This document shows, piece by piece, positions 1 to 13,501 of a stretch of 64,000 bases of DNA (within the stretch, counting starts at the first letter, position 1; the number at the start of each line of letters is the position of its first letter). The DNA lies in contig NW_024104667.1 in assembly GCF_003945595.2 (NCBI RefSeq), positions 305,111 to 369,110 of the forward strand, in the 5' to 3' direction. The translations under genes and the position numbers were made by a program. This stretch comes from Pipra filicauda (Eukaryota; Chordata; Aves; Passeriformes; Pipridae). The notes under the pieces were generated by a model that did not search any database, was not told where the DNA came from, and saw only the letters and a list, made by a program, of their open reading frames with translations.

Positions 1-1537
1 GGAGTCATAGCTAGAGTGGTGAGCTAAGTGGACTTTTCTACTGCCTACGCAGTAGGTTTGGTCCAACTGCATGTACAAGACAGAGTTTTTTTGTGGAAGC
101 AAGCATAAAGACACAGTCTCTAGTAGTTATAAGATGGGTCTCCTAGACACTCTTCAGTTAGGTATTATAAACATGTCTATTGGAACAGAACTTGCATCAA
201 AACAAAAGTATAATTGACTGAAAGCATGAAGGGAAACAGCTATAGCTATAGCAGATTTGCCTTGTCTCATTAGGGTGGAGGCTGTCATACCATCTAGAAC
301 AAGAGTGATTTTTCTAGGCAATATTCAAATTTCTTCTTTCTGTCTTAATTAACTTAATTATGAGATTCAGGTTTCTGGAGCTTATATGCATATTTAGAAG
401 TCAAGACTCACATTCTGCTTATGCTTTGAAATAAATAGTTAATATCCCTAGAAATGTCAAGCCTTACTCACTGTACTTTTTGCAATACAATGAAGATATT
501 TTGCTTATCCAAACGTAGCCATAGAAGTAGTTAATACTTACTAGAATGATTTTGCGTCTCTCTTGTATCCTGTCATCATAAATGGGTGTTGCGAGAACAT
601 ATTCACAAGTGAAGTATATCTCATCTTTTTTTATAGAACAAAGGATACGCACAAGTTAAGCTCAATGATCATTCAAGGAAAGACACCATTTACCAATGCC
701 ACTAAACTAAGAGAAAGTCCTCAAATATGTTCTGAGAGATTCACTTTCAATATGTATATTAAATAGACAACTTTTTATTTGACAATCCAACAGATATTTC
801 TGACAATCTTCTATGCTATATACTGAGTGAAACTCTTCTTCCAGATTATTCCTTGAATTAAAGCTCTCACTCTGTTCATATAACTCTGGAAGACCTGACT
901 CTATTGTCACTAGTAGTAACCTTCCTGAAATACTTCAGTGATTGAAAAAGTGATTCTGGCATGATTTGGCAGATCTCAAAGAGTTTTCCAAAAACTGATA
1001 ATTTTTTTAATTTTTACTGAATTTAAGCACAGTTAATTGAAGAGCATCATGTTCAGCTAGCTTAAGCATGGTTGCTCCTGCTCTCAACTGACTTGATGGC
1101 TCAGACCTGTCAGCTTCACACAGCAAATGCCATGGATTGCTTATCCCTTTCTACCACTTAGGCCATAATAGCTCACCTCAGAACAGTCCTCAGACATTCT
1201 GAAAACATATTGAGAGGTCTTCTTGCATCATTTACTACCTAGACAACAAAAAAACCCCCACCATAACTAATTAGTAAAACCTGTTCTTTCTTGAAAGTCA
1301 ATAGGCCTTAGGCTCCTATATTCCTACTAGTCTTGAGAGTGTTAAGGAAACTTCCCAGTCTGACTATTCACAAGACTCTCTGGCAGTCACACTCCCAATG
1401 CCAGAGCCTTTATGTGGGGACCCGCACCAGATGTATTCCTCAACAGAAAGCTGGATTTTGAAAGTGTAGGTCCATGCTATGAATCCTTCTCTATCAGATC
1501 TGACTCAAGAAGACGTTTTCTGCACCCTCCCAAGAAC
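1..1537. other. Intergenic stretch, no gene seen
   Basis: AT-rich DNA without a recognisable gene. Open frames are at most 67 codons, overlap on both strands and show no domain or splice context, so I treat them as chance. There is no clear tandem repeat. The right edge abuts the minus-strand LTR and includes its left target-site copy at 1538-1543. Confidence 0.7.
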
Positions 1538-1543
1538 CTCCCG

Positions 1544-2036
1544 TGTGGAAAATTCTCATCGACAGAGGTTAATGTCCGCAAAGGAGACAGAGGAGTTCCG
1601 CCAGAGTAATTTTATTCCTGAGCAAAGGGAGAGTTCACTGGGAACATGTAGTGAAAATCTCTAAAATAACTGGAGGATGCAACCTCCTTTTATCCTGATT
1701 TTTCCCAGCCACATAATGTCCTCTTTCTTTCCTCATTAGCTAAAGTACTCAGAAGGTACAGACTTCCCAAAAATGCTTATTTCATACAAACAGGCAGTTC
1801 TTTCTCTCTATTCTTAAACAGCTATTTCCTTTTTAAACAGCTTTTACTTTTCTCACTATTCTTCGGCAAGTTATTACTGAAGAGCTATTTTTATTCTTTA
1901 CCCACAAATAGCCAATTTCCTTATCTACAAACCATTATTTTCTTTCTCACCAACAACCATCTTTTTGCCCACAAATAACTGTTTACGCAGCTTGTTTGTA
2001 AAGACATATTCATCTTGTTCTTGTCACTCCCATTCC
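1544..2036 (-). mobile_element. Solo LTR of an ERVK-like endogenous retrovirus
   Basis: Read on the minus strand this has LTR architecture. It starts TGACAAGAAC (at 2036), has a TATA-like box GGATAAAAGG at 1686-1695 and a poly(A) signal AATAAA at 1611-1616. A short U5 follows and ends TTTTCCACA at 1544. The termini are TG...CA. Six-base flanks are ctcccg (1538-1543) and ctccca (2037-2042), a 5/6 match that fits an aged 6-bp target duplication, the size made by betaretrovirus-like (ERVK) integrases. No gag, pol or env lies next to it, so it is probably a solo LTR left by recombination between two LTRs. The U3-R-U5 order is clear; the exact ends are inferred from termini and flanks. Confidence 0.75.
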
Positions 2037-2042
2037 CACTGC

Positions 2043-5000
2043 TTCCCTGTCAAAGGCTGCAGTCTCTCCACTGTGAAAATACTCGTGTGTTTATATTCAA
2101 GACTACATTTTAAAATTTCCTTTTAACAAAATATTTTACATAAATTAAAGGATATTATTGGAACCAGGATAGAAAGAAAATTTCCTAAAATGATTTTGCA
2201 AACAAATATTTTATAAAGTAACATTTGAAACTAAATTATTTAGAGCCTTGTAATGTTCAATAACCAGCAATGTGGGCTTATCTCACACTCAGACCTCATT
2301 CTACCATCACATCCCAGCATGGGAGGATGGAGCTAGGAAATGAAATGCTATTGTCTCTCTGACATGTCTCATCCTCTTTATTAAAATATCCTTATCCCAT
2401 CTAGCTCTTGCTATCATACTGAGACATAGGCCAATTCAAGCTTTTGCAAAACAGTTCCCTAGTTTTGACTGTACAGATTACAATGTGAAAAACAAACTTC
2501 AGCAATAGAATTGCAGGCACAACTGCAATTTGGATGGTGTGAGGTGTATGTGAAGCTTAGCTCATCCTTCTAACACAACATTCAGGGAGGGTAGCTGCAC
2601 TACATTCCAAACTGTGCTATTTTAAAGTAAATTATTTTCCTTTCACAGCACTGTGAATATTTGCAGCCACTACAGGAAACAGAGTAATGGAAGGCTTCTA
2701 ATTTATTTTACCAGTGGGATATAATGGTTCCTCAGCACTTCTCTCTTTGAAGAAAGAGGCGTGAAGGAAAGATGTACTGTATGTCTTTCAAACTGTCTTT
2801 CTATCATCATTGAAATTAGATATTTATTTAAAGACATACAGCATCATTTGTAATACTGCACTATCTGGAACTGCTGCTTTAATCACATGTAATACAGGAA
2901 ACAAGATGTACAAAGCAGAAGGGAAGATATGTGTTCAACCATACTTGGCCTGATATCTCGACTCTCACAAGAGACCAGAGTGGCAGGTTCTGGAGGCTTA
3001 GAGTGAAATGCTTAACCATCAGAAATGCTGAATTATGGAGTTTCATGCTCCATATACCTTCCCATTTAAACCACTGCTAAGCTTTTTTCACTCATAGCCA
3101 TTGTCAAAAAAGACAAGACAGTTTAACCTCCATTCTTGTACTGATCTAAACATCTGTGATGAAGCAACTGCCAAAGAAGATCTTTAAAGTCCATGGTGGC
3201 CATAATTATCTTTCACTAACTAGGAACTAACTAGGAATGTAGTTCCCACAGGATGCCAAAAGACCACCAGATGGTTCTCTGAAACCCTTTTGTCAAACTT
3301 ACAGTATGATTTGGATGAAGTTGCAAACCTTGTGTTATTAAGCCTCTTTCTGCCATTATGAGTATTTCTGGACCCCTTAAGCTTTTTATCCCCTACACAT
3401 GACACCCATGCATAGGACGGCATACTCAGCCATGGCAGTCGCATTAAGACACACTGACATGACCCAGAGAGAAAGCATACCTCAACCTGAGCTCCTTGAA
3501 ATGACAATCTCCTCCTTTTATTTTGTCATGGTCTCTGCTGCCCACAGAAAATTCATATATATGTCTCATTGGTAGATGATGGATCAGAAGGGAAACCGCA
3601 AGGCTCTACTGCAAATGTATGAGAACGAGACCTAATTACAAGAAAGAGAGGTGGAATTTGGTTGTGTAAGACCTGCACAAGAAACACATGAGCCTTGACT
3701 TTTCATTCTCTTGTCTGTGAGCTGTCTTTGCATTTGAATACCTTTTGGTGTTGTGATTGAAAGAAAATTTCTTGGGGTCGAAAGAAGATTTACCCTTTGC
3801 TGGAAGTCCCCTGGTTAAGTCTGCTGTTGCTGGGGAACTCTGTGCAGCCTTTCCTTCGGTCAAGGGCTGAACCCTGTAGTCTTAATCTTTAATTAGCTTT
3901 CCCTTAACCCCTCCATAAGGCTTGCCACTGGAAGGCTTCTCCATAGAGTGATGAAGACACTTGTGTAAGTAAGACCTTTTAATGAATCTCTTCAGAAGTG
4001 CTCAGGCTGAGAGAGCTGCCAGGACATAAAAAGCACTCTATCTTGGCTTCACAATAACAGGGTATTCTGCAGGATACCGTGGGGTGGCCACCAACTAATG
4101 TAATTTCAGCTTTGCCCTTTTTGTCTCCCTGACATTGCCTGGGTTCACGGCATTCGCGGCCATGGAAATTTTATACAAGACAGAAGAAAAAAAGAAGGGC
4201 TGATTTAATAAATCTTTTCACAAACAGACCCCTTGCTCTCTTCAACCCAGCTAGGAACCCACATGCAAGGACTCTGCCCGTCAATTAAAGGAACATCATG
4301 CACTGGACATAGATATGAAGTATTCCCTATTAAGAAGTCAAGGAAGTTTCATGGCATTGTTACTTCAGATCAGTCTGAGCTGGAAATTTCTCCACTGTCT
4401 GGGGCAAATATTACTTTCTGAATGCAAAGATATGGTTGTGTCTTTGAAAAAACTTGTCACAATACCTGTCACAAGGCAGTTTTCTACAGACCACCCAACA
4501 CAGAGCTGAACTCCCAAGGTCTCTCCATGGTCAGCAATGGGAAACAGGCACTGTCAGAGAAAGGCATAGTCCAGGACCCTGCTGCAACTACCCAGAACTG
4601 CTATCTAAAAAAGTTTCTCTCTCTCTTCACTGACTATAGATGGTACCTTGGAAGATGAAACTATATTTTGGCAGTTGCAGAAAGCTGGGTGGTAGAATAT
4701 ACACTTAGTAGTCTCATTGACTGATCATGATTACAGAGGTTATAGTTGTGTTCTCCCTTTCCTCTTCTCGTTGGGTTTTTGTGATTGCTGCTAACAATCT
4801 CACTTGCAGTTTCTGCATTGCAGCCTGAGTTTTCTTTATCATGAGCAGTTACACTATTATTAGCAATTCCGTGGAGCCTGAAGCTTCACTTTGATAACTA
4901 CTTTTCCTAACAGAATGTTTTGCATTTCACTTGGGCGACTACAATATCTGCCTAATACTGTGCAGTAGGGTTTTCCTCTATTAGAAAGGAGGTTTTCTTC

Positions 5001-8000
5001 CATTTCACAGCCTTCAGTCATAGGAGAATTTCCTTTGTCTTTCTCCAGCCAGGAAGTTGTATAATTTGCTGAGCTTTCCAGCACTGGCCCACAAAATGGG
5101 CAACACCTTCATAGCTGGAGTCAAGGGAAAATCTCATCAGATATGTAGAAGTCACTCAGTTGTGTGAGGAAATGGCTCCTCTTCAGTCACCTGGGGTTAG
5201 CCACTCCTGGGATGCCATGGTTGTTAGTGCATCAGACACTCTTCCTCCAAAATCTTCTTCAGGCAAAATTTCTTCTTTCTGGGATTACTTTGGTGGTAAT
5301 ATGCTATCTAATGACCTTCCATTTTGTGAAGTGGTCTCAAAAATACTCTATTGTCATCACTCACCATCAGATAGTTTTTCCTCTGTGTCAGAGGAGATCA
5401 GTTGCTGCTTCAGTTTTCTAGGTCCAACTCACATGCTCAAAGGATCCATAATTTTCTCTCTGAAGCAGAAGGAACTCACTCTTGTACAGACCCTCTTGAT
5501 ATGATTCCTTCTTTCAAATGACTGATTACCTCATCGCTTTCTATTTCTTTCCTGGTAAATGGTCTACACCACACACATCTGCTCTTTTCGTTCTTTCTTC
5601 CCCTTTGCAACATGCTGCCCAACACAACTGCAGTCAAGAAAAATCTCTTAAAGGAATTGTTTCTAAAAGGCTTGTATTGTGCTTTTCAAGAAGCACTTTA
5701 ACAGCTTAGAAGTGATGTAATGAAGTCTTGGTCATGCAGACACTAGGAATTTGTCATAAATGTACTCTGGGGGCCTCTGATCTGTTTCAGTGGGAAGAAC
5801 ATGGCTACATGTGTGGTGGTTAAGCTCCTGGCACCCAGGGAAAACAACAAGAATAATTTTTTTTCCATCTGAATATCAGATGGATATGCTGTGTTGACAT
5901 ATGTACTTTGAGTCCTTTCACTGTGAGCTGTTTATTGCACTACTGCTGTTCCAACTGCTGCTTCTTTAACACTTCCTTGTGGTAGGATTTCCCTTGTTTC
6001 CATGAAGTGTTTTCTTTCCCAAGGCAACAGCATCCTTCATTTTTCAGGTTGCTGCCCCACCTTAGTTGTTATAGAGGCCCTGTGACTTCTGTTTTTCTTG
6101 ACAACTAGTATTAGTTGGTAAGCAGTCACCCAGCCCATGGCTTTTAATTTCTTAGAGGAGGTTGTTTTATGGTATTCACTTCGTTTGTGGTGCCCGAAGT
6201 CCTTCATTTGCTATGCAGTTATTTACATTCTGCTCTGATCCCGGTTTAGTTTATGCTTTGAATTTTGGCTGAACAGTGATCTTCCCTCTTGCCTCACTCA
6301 CATATGTCTACATTGTCATGTATGTTTTCACATTCCGTCAACAGTCATGTATTGTACATCGTTTTCCCAGGAAATCTTGTATGCTGGTAACAGGCCAGCA
6401 GGTGTTTCCTACCAAATGTTGTGGTTGGTCATCTCTTCTTCCAGTCTCACCTATCTCGCCCAGGATGGGTGAGGTTATATTGAGAATATGCTGCAAGGTC
6501 CTGACAAATTATAGCCTATAGCAGAGGGAGCTTGTATCCTCCCTGGTAAGTATAGCGACTGTAATTTTCTTCCTCTTTGTACTCATTTTAGAGGTTTGGC
6601 TACTTTAAATCATAGTCTTTTGTTAAACACTGAGGTTTCTTTACCTCTTTGTACCTGGTTTACAGAAGTGGCTACTGAAATACCTGAGCTGTCAGTACCA
6701 GAACTTTGGGAGGTGACTTATTTTTGCAGTTTCCAGTTTTGCCATGAACAAAAATTCCTAGCTGTTAGAAAAATTCTATTTTACTTGCCTCTGCTACGAA
6801 ATAGATTGCACAGGTATAAAATTTTTTATGAGGTAAAACCATTTTCTGTCTCAGAACAGATTTGCCAGCATGTCAAACACACAGAAAGAGAGATTCTGAT
6901 CTTTCCCATTGCATCTATATTCAGTCTGTATTTCTCCAACAACTAGGGTGGAAGACCTCCATATTTCATTAGTCATACTGATGCAGGCAATATTAAAGTC
7001 CAAATGGAAGCTGGCTTTTGCCCATCTTGTGTCTCATGAATACAAATTACTTTTCCTCAGTTTATTCAAAATTGAACATCACGGGTTTTCCTTTGGCCCT
7101 ATGCAGGTAATTAGACCTAGGAAGCTAGCTGCATTGTTATCGTACTTTTTGTAATGTACTGCAGCCAAGAAGAGTGCTGTGTCACAGCAGCTGCTTGAGT
7201 CTCTTTAGGGGTGCTCTCCAATTGCAGGCACTCTACACCCTGTACTTTTCTGTTTGCTTATGCATCATGCTTCTGCAAAATGATTTACTTTGTGGTTGGA
7301 CTCAAACAGCCTTATCAAAATGCAACTCTTCAATAGAGGTGAAATGAAACATTTGTACCGTGTGAAAACAGAATGTTTTGCTATTTTGCATGGGGGAATT
7401 TAGGAAGAAAGTAAAAAGCTTCTCAGCTGTTGAGTCAGCATTCTACAGGAGTGGGCACTAAGGGTGAAAAGAATCTCCCTAAACGGCCAGAGCATTATTT
7501 TCTTTTAGCAGTTTTGACGGTCAGAATTGGAAACAGTGTCAGAACACAAAGCTGCAAATAAAGGAAGATGATGCTTCAATCTAGATTTAAAAGCAAATTC
7601 ACAGCTGTCTGTAAATTAAAACAAAGACCAGCTCAGTGACTTGGGAGCTTGAAGACACGTAGAGCCTGCATCTGCCTGCACTTCAGGTTGATGGGGTACC
7701 AAGCAATCCTAACCTGCCAGGAGGATATCTGTGTGCATGTGGTGCTGAGGCTCAGTAATATGCCTTGCCAACAAGCAGCGTGTACTACATGAGGGTAAAT
7801 GCCAGCATAACATAGTGCTATAGTACCAGGCCAGGGCTGCCTCATATACATACATACATACATACATGTCCAAAATTACTCTTACCTGAGCTAGATTTTT
7901 AAAGATTGAGAAAGGGTGCAGATAGAGAACTCAATGGGAATTGGATATTGAAAGCAGCAGTGAAAAACAACTTGCCTCTATTGGTCCTGAATATGTTTGA

Positions 8001-8984
8001 AAATACGGTTATGTTTCAAGCATAATGACTTCGGTGAAAGTAAGTTTGATTATTTGGTTCTACAAATTGCTTGATTTTTGCCTGAGATGACATTAATGCA
8101 CGACAAATTTTATTTTTGCTCATATTTTCTCCTGGGGGAAGACTGAAGATTTCCTTCAGCTGAAAGAGAGCAAAGTAAAGTACCCCGAAGAGGTACCAGA
8201 ACTTCCTCCACTGACCCACATGAAAATTAGCTCTGCTCTGACAGCCTGAGAGGAGCACTGGTAAACAGCCTACAGATATTTTGGCATCTGGTATTACCTG
8301 ACAGACAGACACATCCTCTTCAATGCTCTCTCAAACCTCACTAAAACCTGGGACATCAGCTGACTAGTCATACCAAGTTCAGGTATGCAGAGCAGAGGGA
8401 CTGTTTAGATGTGTATAAAGAGACATTCTCACAAGGGTGTCCAAGGAGGAAAAGACAATAGCACAGCGACCTGGAAAGCTAATCACTTATCCCAGGCTTT
8501 TAATGAGGTCTACTGAGTTTGACCTCTCAGCATTACTAATTGATTAGAGGATGTAACTTGTAAGATGGAAAATATCCCTGTCCCATCAATCACACAGCAA
8601 GGAGGGTCCTTACATCTTCCCTTCAGCACCTATATCAGGAAATCTGCAGCAACTGCCCTCCCTTGAAGATCTGACTGTTCAGAACCATCAACAGGTTTCG
8701 TGGTTGCAGTGACTCATTGAAGGAAGTAAATTAATGGGGAAAACAGCCAAAAAAAGTCATTAAAAAGGAAAAGAAAAAAAAAAATTAAACCCAGCAGTCT
8801 TAGTATCTTAAACTACATATTTGCACTCCACTCTCCTAACAAAAGACACGATGAGCTTTGCGCGCACACATGCATACGGTCTTGCTTATTCTATGCTTTT
8901 TTGCCTCATCTGGCAGCCACTTTCTGGTCCAGCAAACACTAACATCTAATGAGACAAACTTCCCATTTTCAGACTAATCAGTTG
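2043..8984. other. Intergenic stretch, no gene supported
   Basis: About 6.9 kb of AT-rich DNA. The longest open frames (5160-5504 plus, 114 codons; 6596-6946 plus, 116 codons) have no recognisable domain, no signal or splice context, and compete with other frames. The segment 3860-4200 read on the minus strand has a vaguely LTR-like composition but no convincing ends. A small CATA microsatellite lies at 7846-7867. No RNA gene was seen. Confidence 0.6.
7846..7867. repeat. (CATA)n microsatellite
   Basis: About five tandem copies of a tetranucleotide CATA unit, directly readable. Length is likely polymorphic. Confidence 0.9.
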
Positions 8985-9050
8985 GCTGCACTAATTGCAA
9001 ATGCAAATATGCAAATTTATATTAATTAATTACTCTGCTAATTAGTTCTG
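8985..9050. promoter_or_regulatory. Candidate enhancer core with paired octamers and homeodomain sites
   Basis: Two perfect POU octamers ATGCAAAT lie head to tail with no spacer at 9001-9008 and 9009-9016. They are preceded by a related TTGCAA. A TTAATTAATTA run and a palindromic CTAATTAG follow within 35 bases. The octamer is the site of POU-domain factors (OCT/BRN classes), and TAATTA sites are bound by many homeodomain proteins. Such density in a gene desert about 16.7 kb upstream of NEUROD6 suggests a developmental enhancer. The motifs are seen; the enhancer role and the target gene are inferred. Confidence 0.4.
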
Positions 9051-11189
9051 TGGTCTTTTTGGGGTAATAAATCATTGTGCAGTGGAAAGGAAACACATCC
9101 TGTCCCATTTCACTCCACATCAAAATTTAATGTACTCATTGAAGAAGCTATATAAACCCCCCCTGATTCTGACAGCTCTGACTCTACTGATAGGTTCCTT
9201 ACAGAAAGGTATGATCATAAGAAGTCTTTCACATCTCCAGCAAATGCCATCACTAAGGTGCCTGTTAGCAATTTAATTATCAGATTATGAGCTCCAGGAC
9301 AAGCTAGTTTGCTGTGCTGCAGGCTGTGACTCTGAGCTCTGTAGATGATACGTTTTGCAGCAAATGTTGTTTATACATACATGAAAGATAATCTGGAGAA
9401 AAACATTCACTTTGCTCTGCCTGAATGTTCTGCTAAGGCTTACACTCAAATCCCAGGAAGCTGGATTTGCTAAAACCATCATATACACTTCATTTCACAT
9501 TTGAATGGGTTGTTCAAGGAAAGTAGTTGAAGAAGAAACTGCTTGCAGAGCCTTTCACTGGCCTTGAATTTTACTTTGTCTCTGATCAATGGTGAACTTT
9601 TAATTCCCCATATGGCACCATCTCTGCCTTGCAATCCTCACCTCCCAGCATACCCTAGGAATAGGGAGGGTCACTGCATTGCCCCTCCACTAGTGTTTTG
9701 TCCAGTCTCAGATGATCTGTGGTCTTCTTTCCCCACAACAACATCTGGAAGGTTCAGCAAGTTCCCTGTACCGACTTAATGCTGCAGCAATGGCATGCAG
9801 GGAATCCCACTCATGGAGGCTTAGGTACCAAAGCCCGTTGGAGTGTGATGGTTAGTGTGCCAGGTGGCAGGCTTATTCTACATCTTCCTTTTTTTAGAAC
9901 AGGAAAAAAAACCCATCACTACAGCATAACAGACCAAACAGCATCTGACTGTGGAAATAGAGTCACTGAGTCTCTTCAACATATAAAGCTACACCAACTA
10001 CCAGCAATGCTATGTATGCAGCTCATCACAGGCATCCTAGGAGCCAAAGACTCACCTAACAGGTTTAAAAAGGCATTAAGAAAAGTGCATCCTCTTATCT
10101 CACACACATTCAGGCTAACTAGAAACCTCCCACAGCTCTCAGGTTTCTTCATCCTTCATTTGCTTAATTTTCTCTGTTACATACTATTGTTTCCATAAAT
10201 GTGAAACATCTACAGAGCATTTTCTAGAGAGTTTGAACATATCTTGAGTTAATCTGCCTTACAAAGATAGATTGGAAACCAGCCAAAGATGCTATAAAAG
10301 TCAACAGAACACTTCTAGTATCTCAGAGATTCAGACATTTCACATATAAAAAGTCTTCCACAATTAAAAAAAAATAAAGAAGAAAAAGCATTAGCAAATG
10401 TTTTGCTTTATGCTTTAAATTATCTGGTTTAAATTGAAACAATAAATCAGATTTACAGGTAATTAAATTCTAAGGGCCTTTATAATTCTAGGTTTAACCA
10501 CAAGTTGAGCTGTATATTTTTCTCACAGTTTGAAACCCTAGGATACTTCAGGATACTTCTTTTTATTTATTGTGCTTTCCAATCTAAACACTGGAATAAA
10601 ATACTGTTAAACTGATAACCTGAAGTGCTGTGATTTAGGCCCTGGGAAACAAAGGAAAAATTAAAAAAGTAAAACTATTTAAATAGAAAGAGCAGTTTAA
10701 GGAACAGTCAAAGAAAAAATTTATTTTTCAAAAATTACCATTTTTGCTTGAAATAATTAAAATATTTATTTAAAAGCAAATTACCTTTGATCTTTCTAGG
10801 TCTGCAGGATCCTGGAGTCACACTGTTTGTTAGAGTGCAGGCCTTTCCACCTGCTGAGAGTTTTGCCTGATATTTAAAAAACAAAACAGCTTCTGCTTTT
10901 TTTGTTGTTGATTGTTGTTTTGGGGTTTCTTTTGGGAGGAGGAGTGGAGTGTGTGTTTTTGTTTGGGGTTTTTTTTCAGTTTTTCGTTTGTTTTTTTTTT
11001 TAAACCCTACAAGGTTTCAGAGATTAGTATGTAAAGATTTTAACAAAACTCGACAGGTGCCTCTTAATGGATAGATACGAGACGGTAATAGAACTTTGTT
11101 CTGATTGTCTGTAGTGCACTTTAAAGAGTTACATTTAAATTGTAATTGTATTGGGACATGAGATATAACTTAAGATATTTGACGAAGCC

Positions 11190-11275
11190 AATAGATCCTT
11201 TGATGGATTAGCTTTAATTAGAAAGATTCAATAAGAACATGCATATTTTGCAAATTGCAGTAGGTGTGAACAAAA
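11190..11275. promoter_or_regulatory. Candidate enhancer with TCF/LEF, bicoid-type and homeodomain sites
   Basis: Within 25 bases there is a TCF/LEF consensus CCTTTGATG (11197-11205), a bicoid-class GGATTA (11205-11210, bound by OTX/PITX-type proteins) and TTAATTA (11214-11220). Octamer-like and TTGCAAAT-like words follow to about 11275. The sites are read directly. Their joint use as a forebrain enhancer is inference from motif density only. Confidence 0.28.
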
Positions 11276-13489
11276 ATATCTTTTTTTCTTTGTCTTTTTT
11301 TATTGTGTTCAGAATACTTACATATAGTCAGAAAAAAAGTGATTGTTAATAAAAATTCCATCATGATAGTCTATGTTTATACCCTTTCAGTTACTTCTGG
11401 CTGATATTCATTCCCTTGTCAGGGCTGTGAAATTAAGACTTTTCTTAACATATAGAACAGCAAGATCCATTTGGTATCTAAGATGAAACCTAGATGAGTG
11501 TTCAGATTGACAGTGTTTTCACCCTTGCAATTAGCTATTCACACAAATGGGGGTTTAGTTTGCACTTACACTTGTAATATGGCACCTCTTCATACAGAAA
11601 GCATCATTCACATGTTAACATTTTAATTTTTGGGTTTTTGTTGGCAAGTAAACCAGTGTGCTTACTATTGAGTTTGGTTATCATTAGATTTATACTTTTC
11701 ATTATTTATTAGTATTCTATTTTTTTAAAAAATTACTGTAAGCAAAGCATGAACAAATACTGTCATGATGCTCCTTTCTTTTGCCCTGCTCTGGAGGAGG
11801 ACCTCACCTGCCTACAGTCACTCTGCTGCTTCCAGGCAAATGCTTTCCACAGGCAGAGTGTTGGGGCACTGCTTTCCAGTATCTTTTTCTTTAAGGGTTA
11901 AAGATCATCCTCTCTCCCTTGCTGAGGGAAGGATGGGTCACCTCAGTACAACAGAACATGTACCACACCACTGAGCTTAATTTGCAGCCTTATCCTCAGT
12001 TGCACACTGACTCAGTAATGTCTGGAGGAAGGGCACAGAACTAGGAAGCCTTATGGCAATATAGCAACGGTTGCCAAAAATTCGTCAAGGATTCTGATGC
12101 GTTTTGAACAAGTCCTGTTCATTCTAAACTGAGGAATAAAAGACTCAGTGATGGAAGAGAAGGCAAAAGGACAGCTAAAACATCTCTGTTCTGCTAGAGC
12201 TAAGATGTGACTGATCTGCTCATACACATTAAGAGTTTTGAACAGAAAAAAAACCAAAATTAAACATCTTAAATGGACTGTGCTCAATATGGACTTAGAC
12301 TAGAGAGCTCACTGCCACTAAAAGTAGATTTCCAATATGTATGTTTGTAAAGAGGAATTGATATGCATATCAGTTACCATAATTAATTATAATAATGCTT
12401 TTGGATTATGCTTCAGGGTTCACAGAATTCAGCAAATTATACACAACAGGGTGAGACTTAACAAAGGTAATCTCTTTTTAACCCTCATGTACAGATTTTT
12501 GGGGTCCCTCTTTATCAAAGGCTATTGACAGAAAATAAATAAGAGAGAAAAACAATTTTAGATCTAAACAAACAGAAAAAATTACTATGTTCTGTGGACT
12601 ATGAATGGCTCTCTGAAGTTTTTTTAGTCTCTTTTCTTATTCTTTATAAGGCTAGAATAAAAAGGGAATGAAAAAAAGGATAAGGAAAACTTGATTACTC
12701 AAGTGATCAAGCAATAGAGGTGGTGTAATACACAAGGACTTTTGCATCAAACAAATTAATTAATATTGTTTATCTCTTTAGAAACAATTGCATTTACAAT
12801 GGACAAGAGGACGACTATCAGTCTAGATTAAAATTAAGATTGCATATAAAATCACTGGAGGAAAAAAAGGAGAACAGACTAATGGCGGAGAAAAGGCACA
12901 GAGAAGCCCTAAAGGCAAACAGTAGAATAAGTAAGTATGGTAAACGCAAACCACCTAAGCAAAAACCAAAAATAATGATTGGGGAAATAGCAGTAAAATG
13001 GGAAAATCATATCTATACTGAAGCTCCATGTCTGCAGCTCTTTGCCTCCAGGTATTCCAAGTATAAGCATCCCTTTTCACCCAAGCGGTGAGATATCCAG
13101 TGAATCAAACTGAGACTTCTAGTCATCTTTTTTATAGGAGCAGAGTACTGCTTTCCTCTCTGCTCCAACATTGATGCAGTACCATCACCACAGCTCAGAG
13201 AGGGCATCTGCACAAGGAACCAGACTTGAGGTCAGACCAGGAGAATACTGAGATATTCCTGAGAAACAGGGGATCCCAGGGCTGGGACGCTGTGGTTACA
13301 GCTGCCCAAGGCAGCAGCAACAAACATCTCTAATGCAAATCAAAGTGTGAAGCAGGTCAGAGCTTCAGGGAGAGGGGCCTCCACCAGTGCATGTCAGAAA
13401 AGTAGAACTAAACCACCACAACCCTACTGAAGATAAAAAGATCTGGCTTCCTCTCTTTTACTGTATTTCAAAGTCCTTTGCTCAGTTTT

Positions 13490-13501
13490 GGGGGGGGGGG
13501 G
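13490..13501. repeat. G12 homopolymer
   Basis: A run of twelve G in otherwise AT-rich DNA. It is prone to length error in sequencing and could contribute to a G-quadruplex. Confidence 0.9.

Noticed and set aside
3860..4200. Possible minus-strand LTR (R-like segment with ATTAAA-type word)
   Set aside because: No TG...CA ends, no target duplication and no clear TATA could be placed.
5160..5504. 114-codon frame that reads plausibly in places
   Set aside because: No recognised family, overlapping frame 5164-5421 on the same strand, no retroviral or cellular domain found.
9719..10198. 159-codon open frame on the plus strand
   Set aside because: No family resemblance and no exon-like context; one frame of this length is not remarkable in 64 kb read in six frames.
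13137..13166. 9-bp inverted repeat GGAGCAGAG/CTCTGCTCC
   Set aside because: Short perfect stem with a 12-base loop and no T-tract or context; expected by chance in a window this long.
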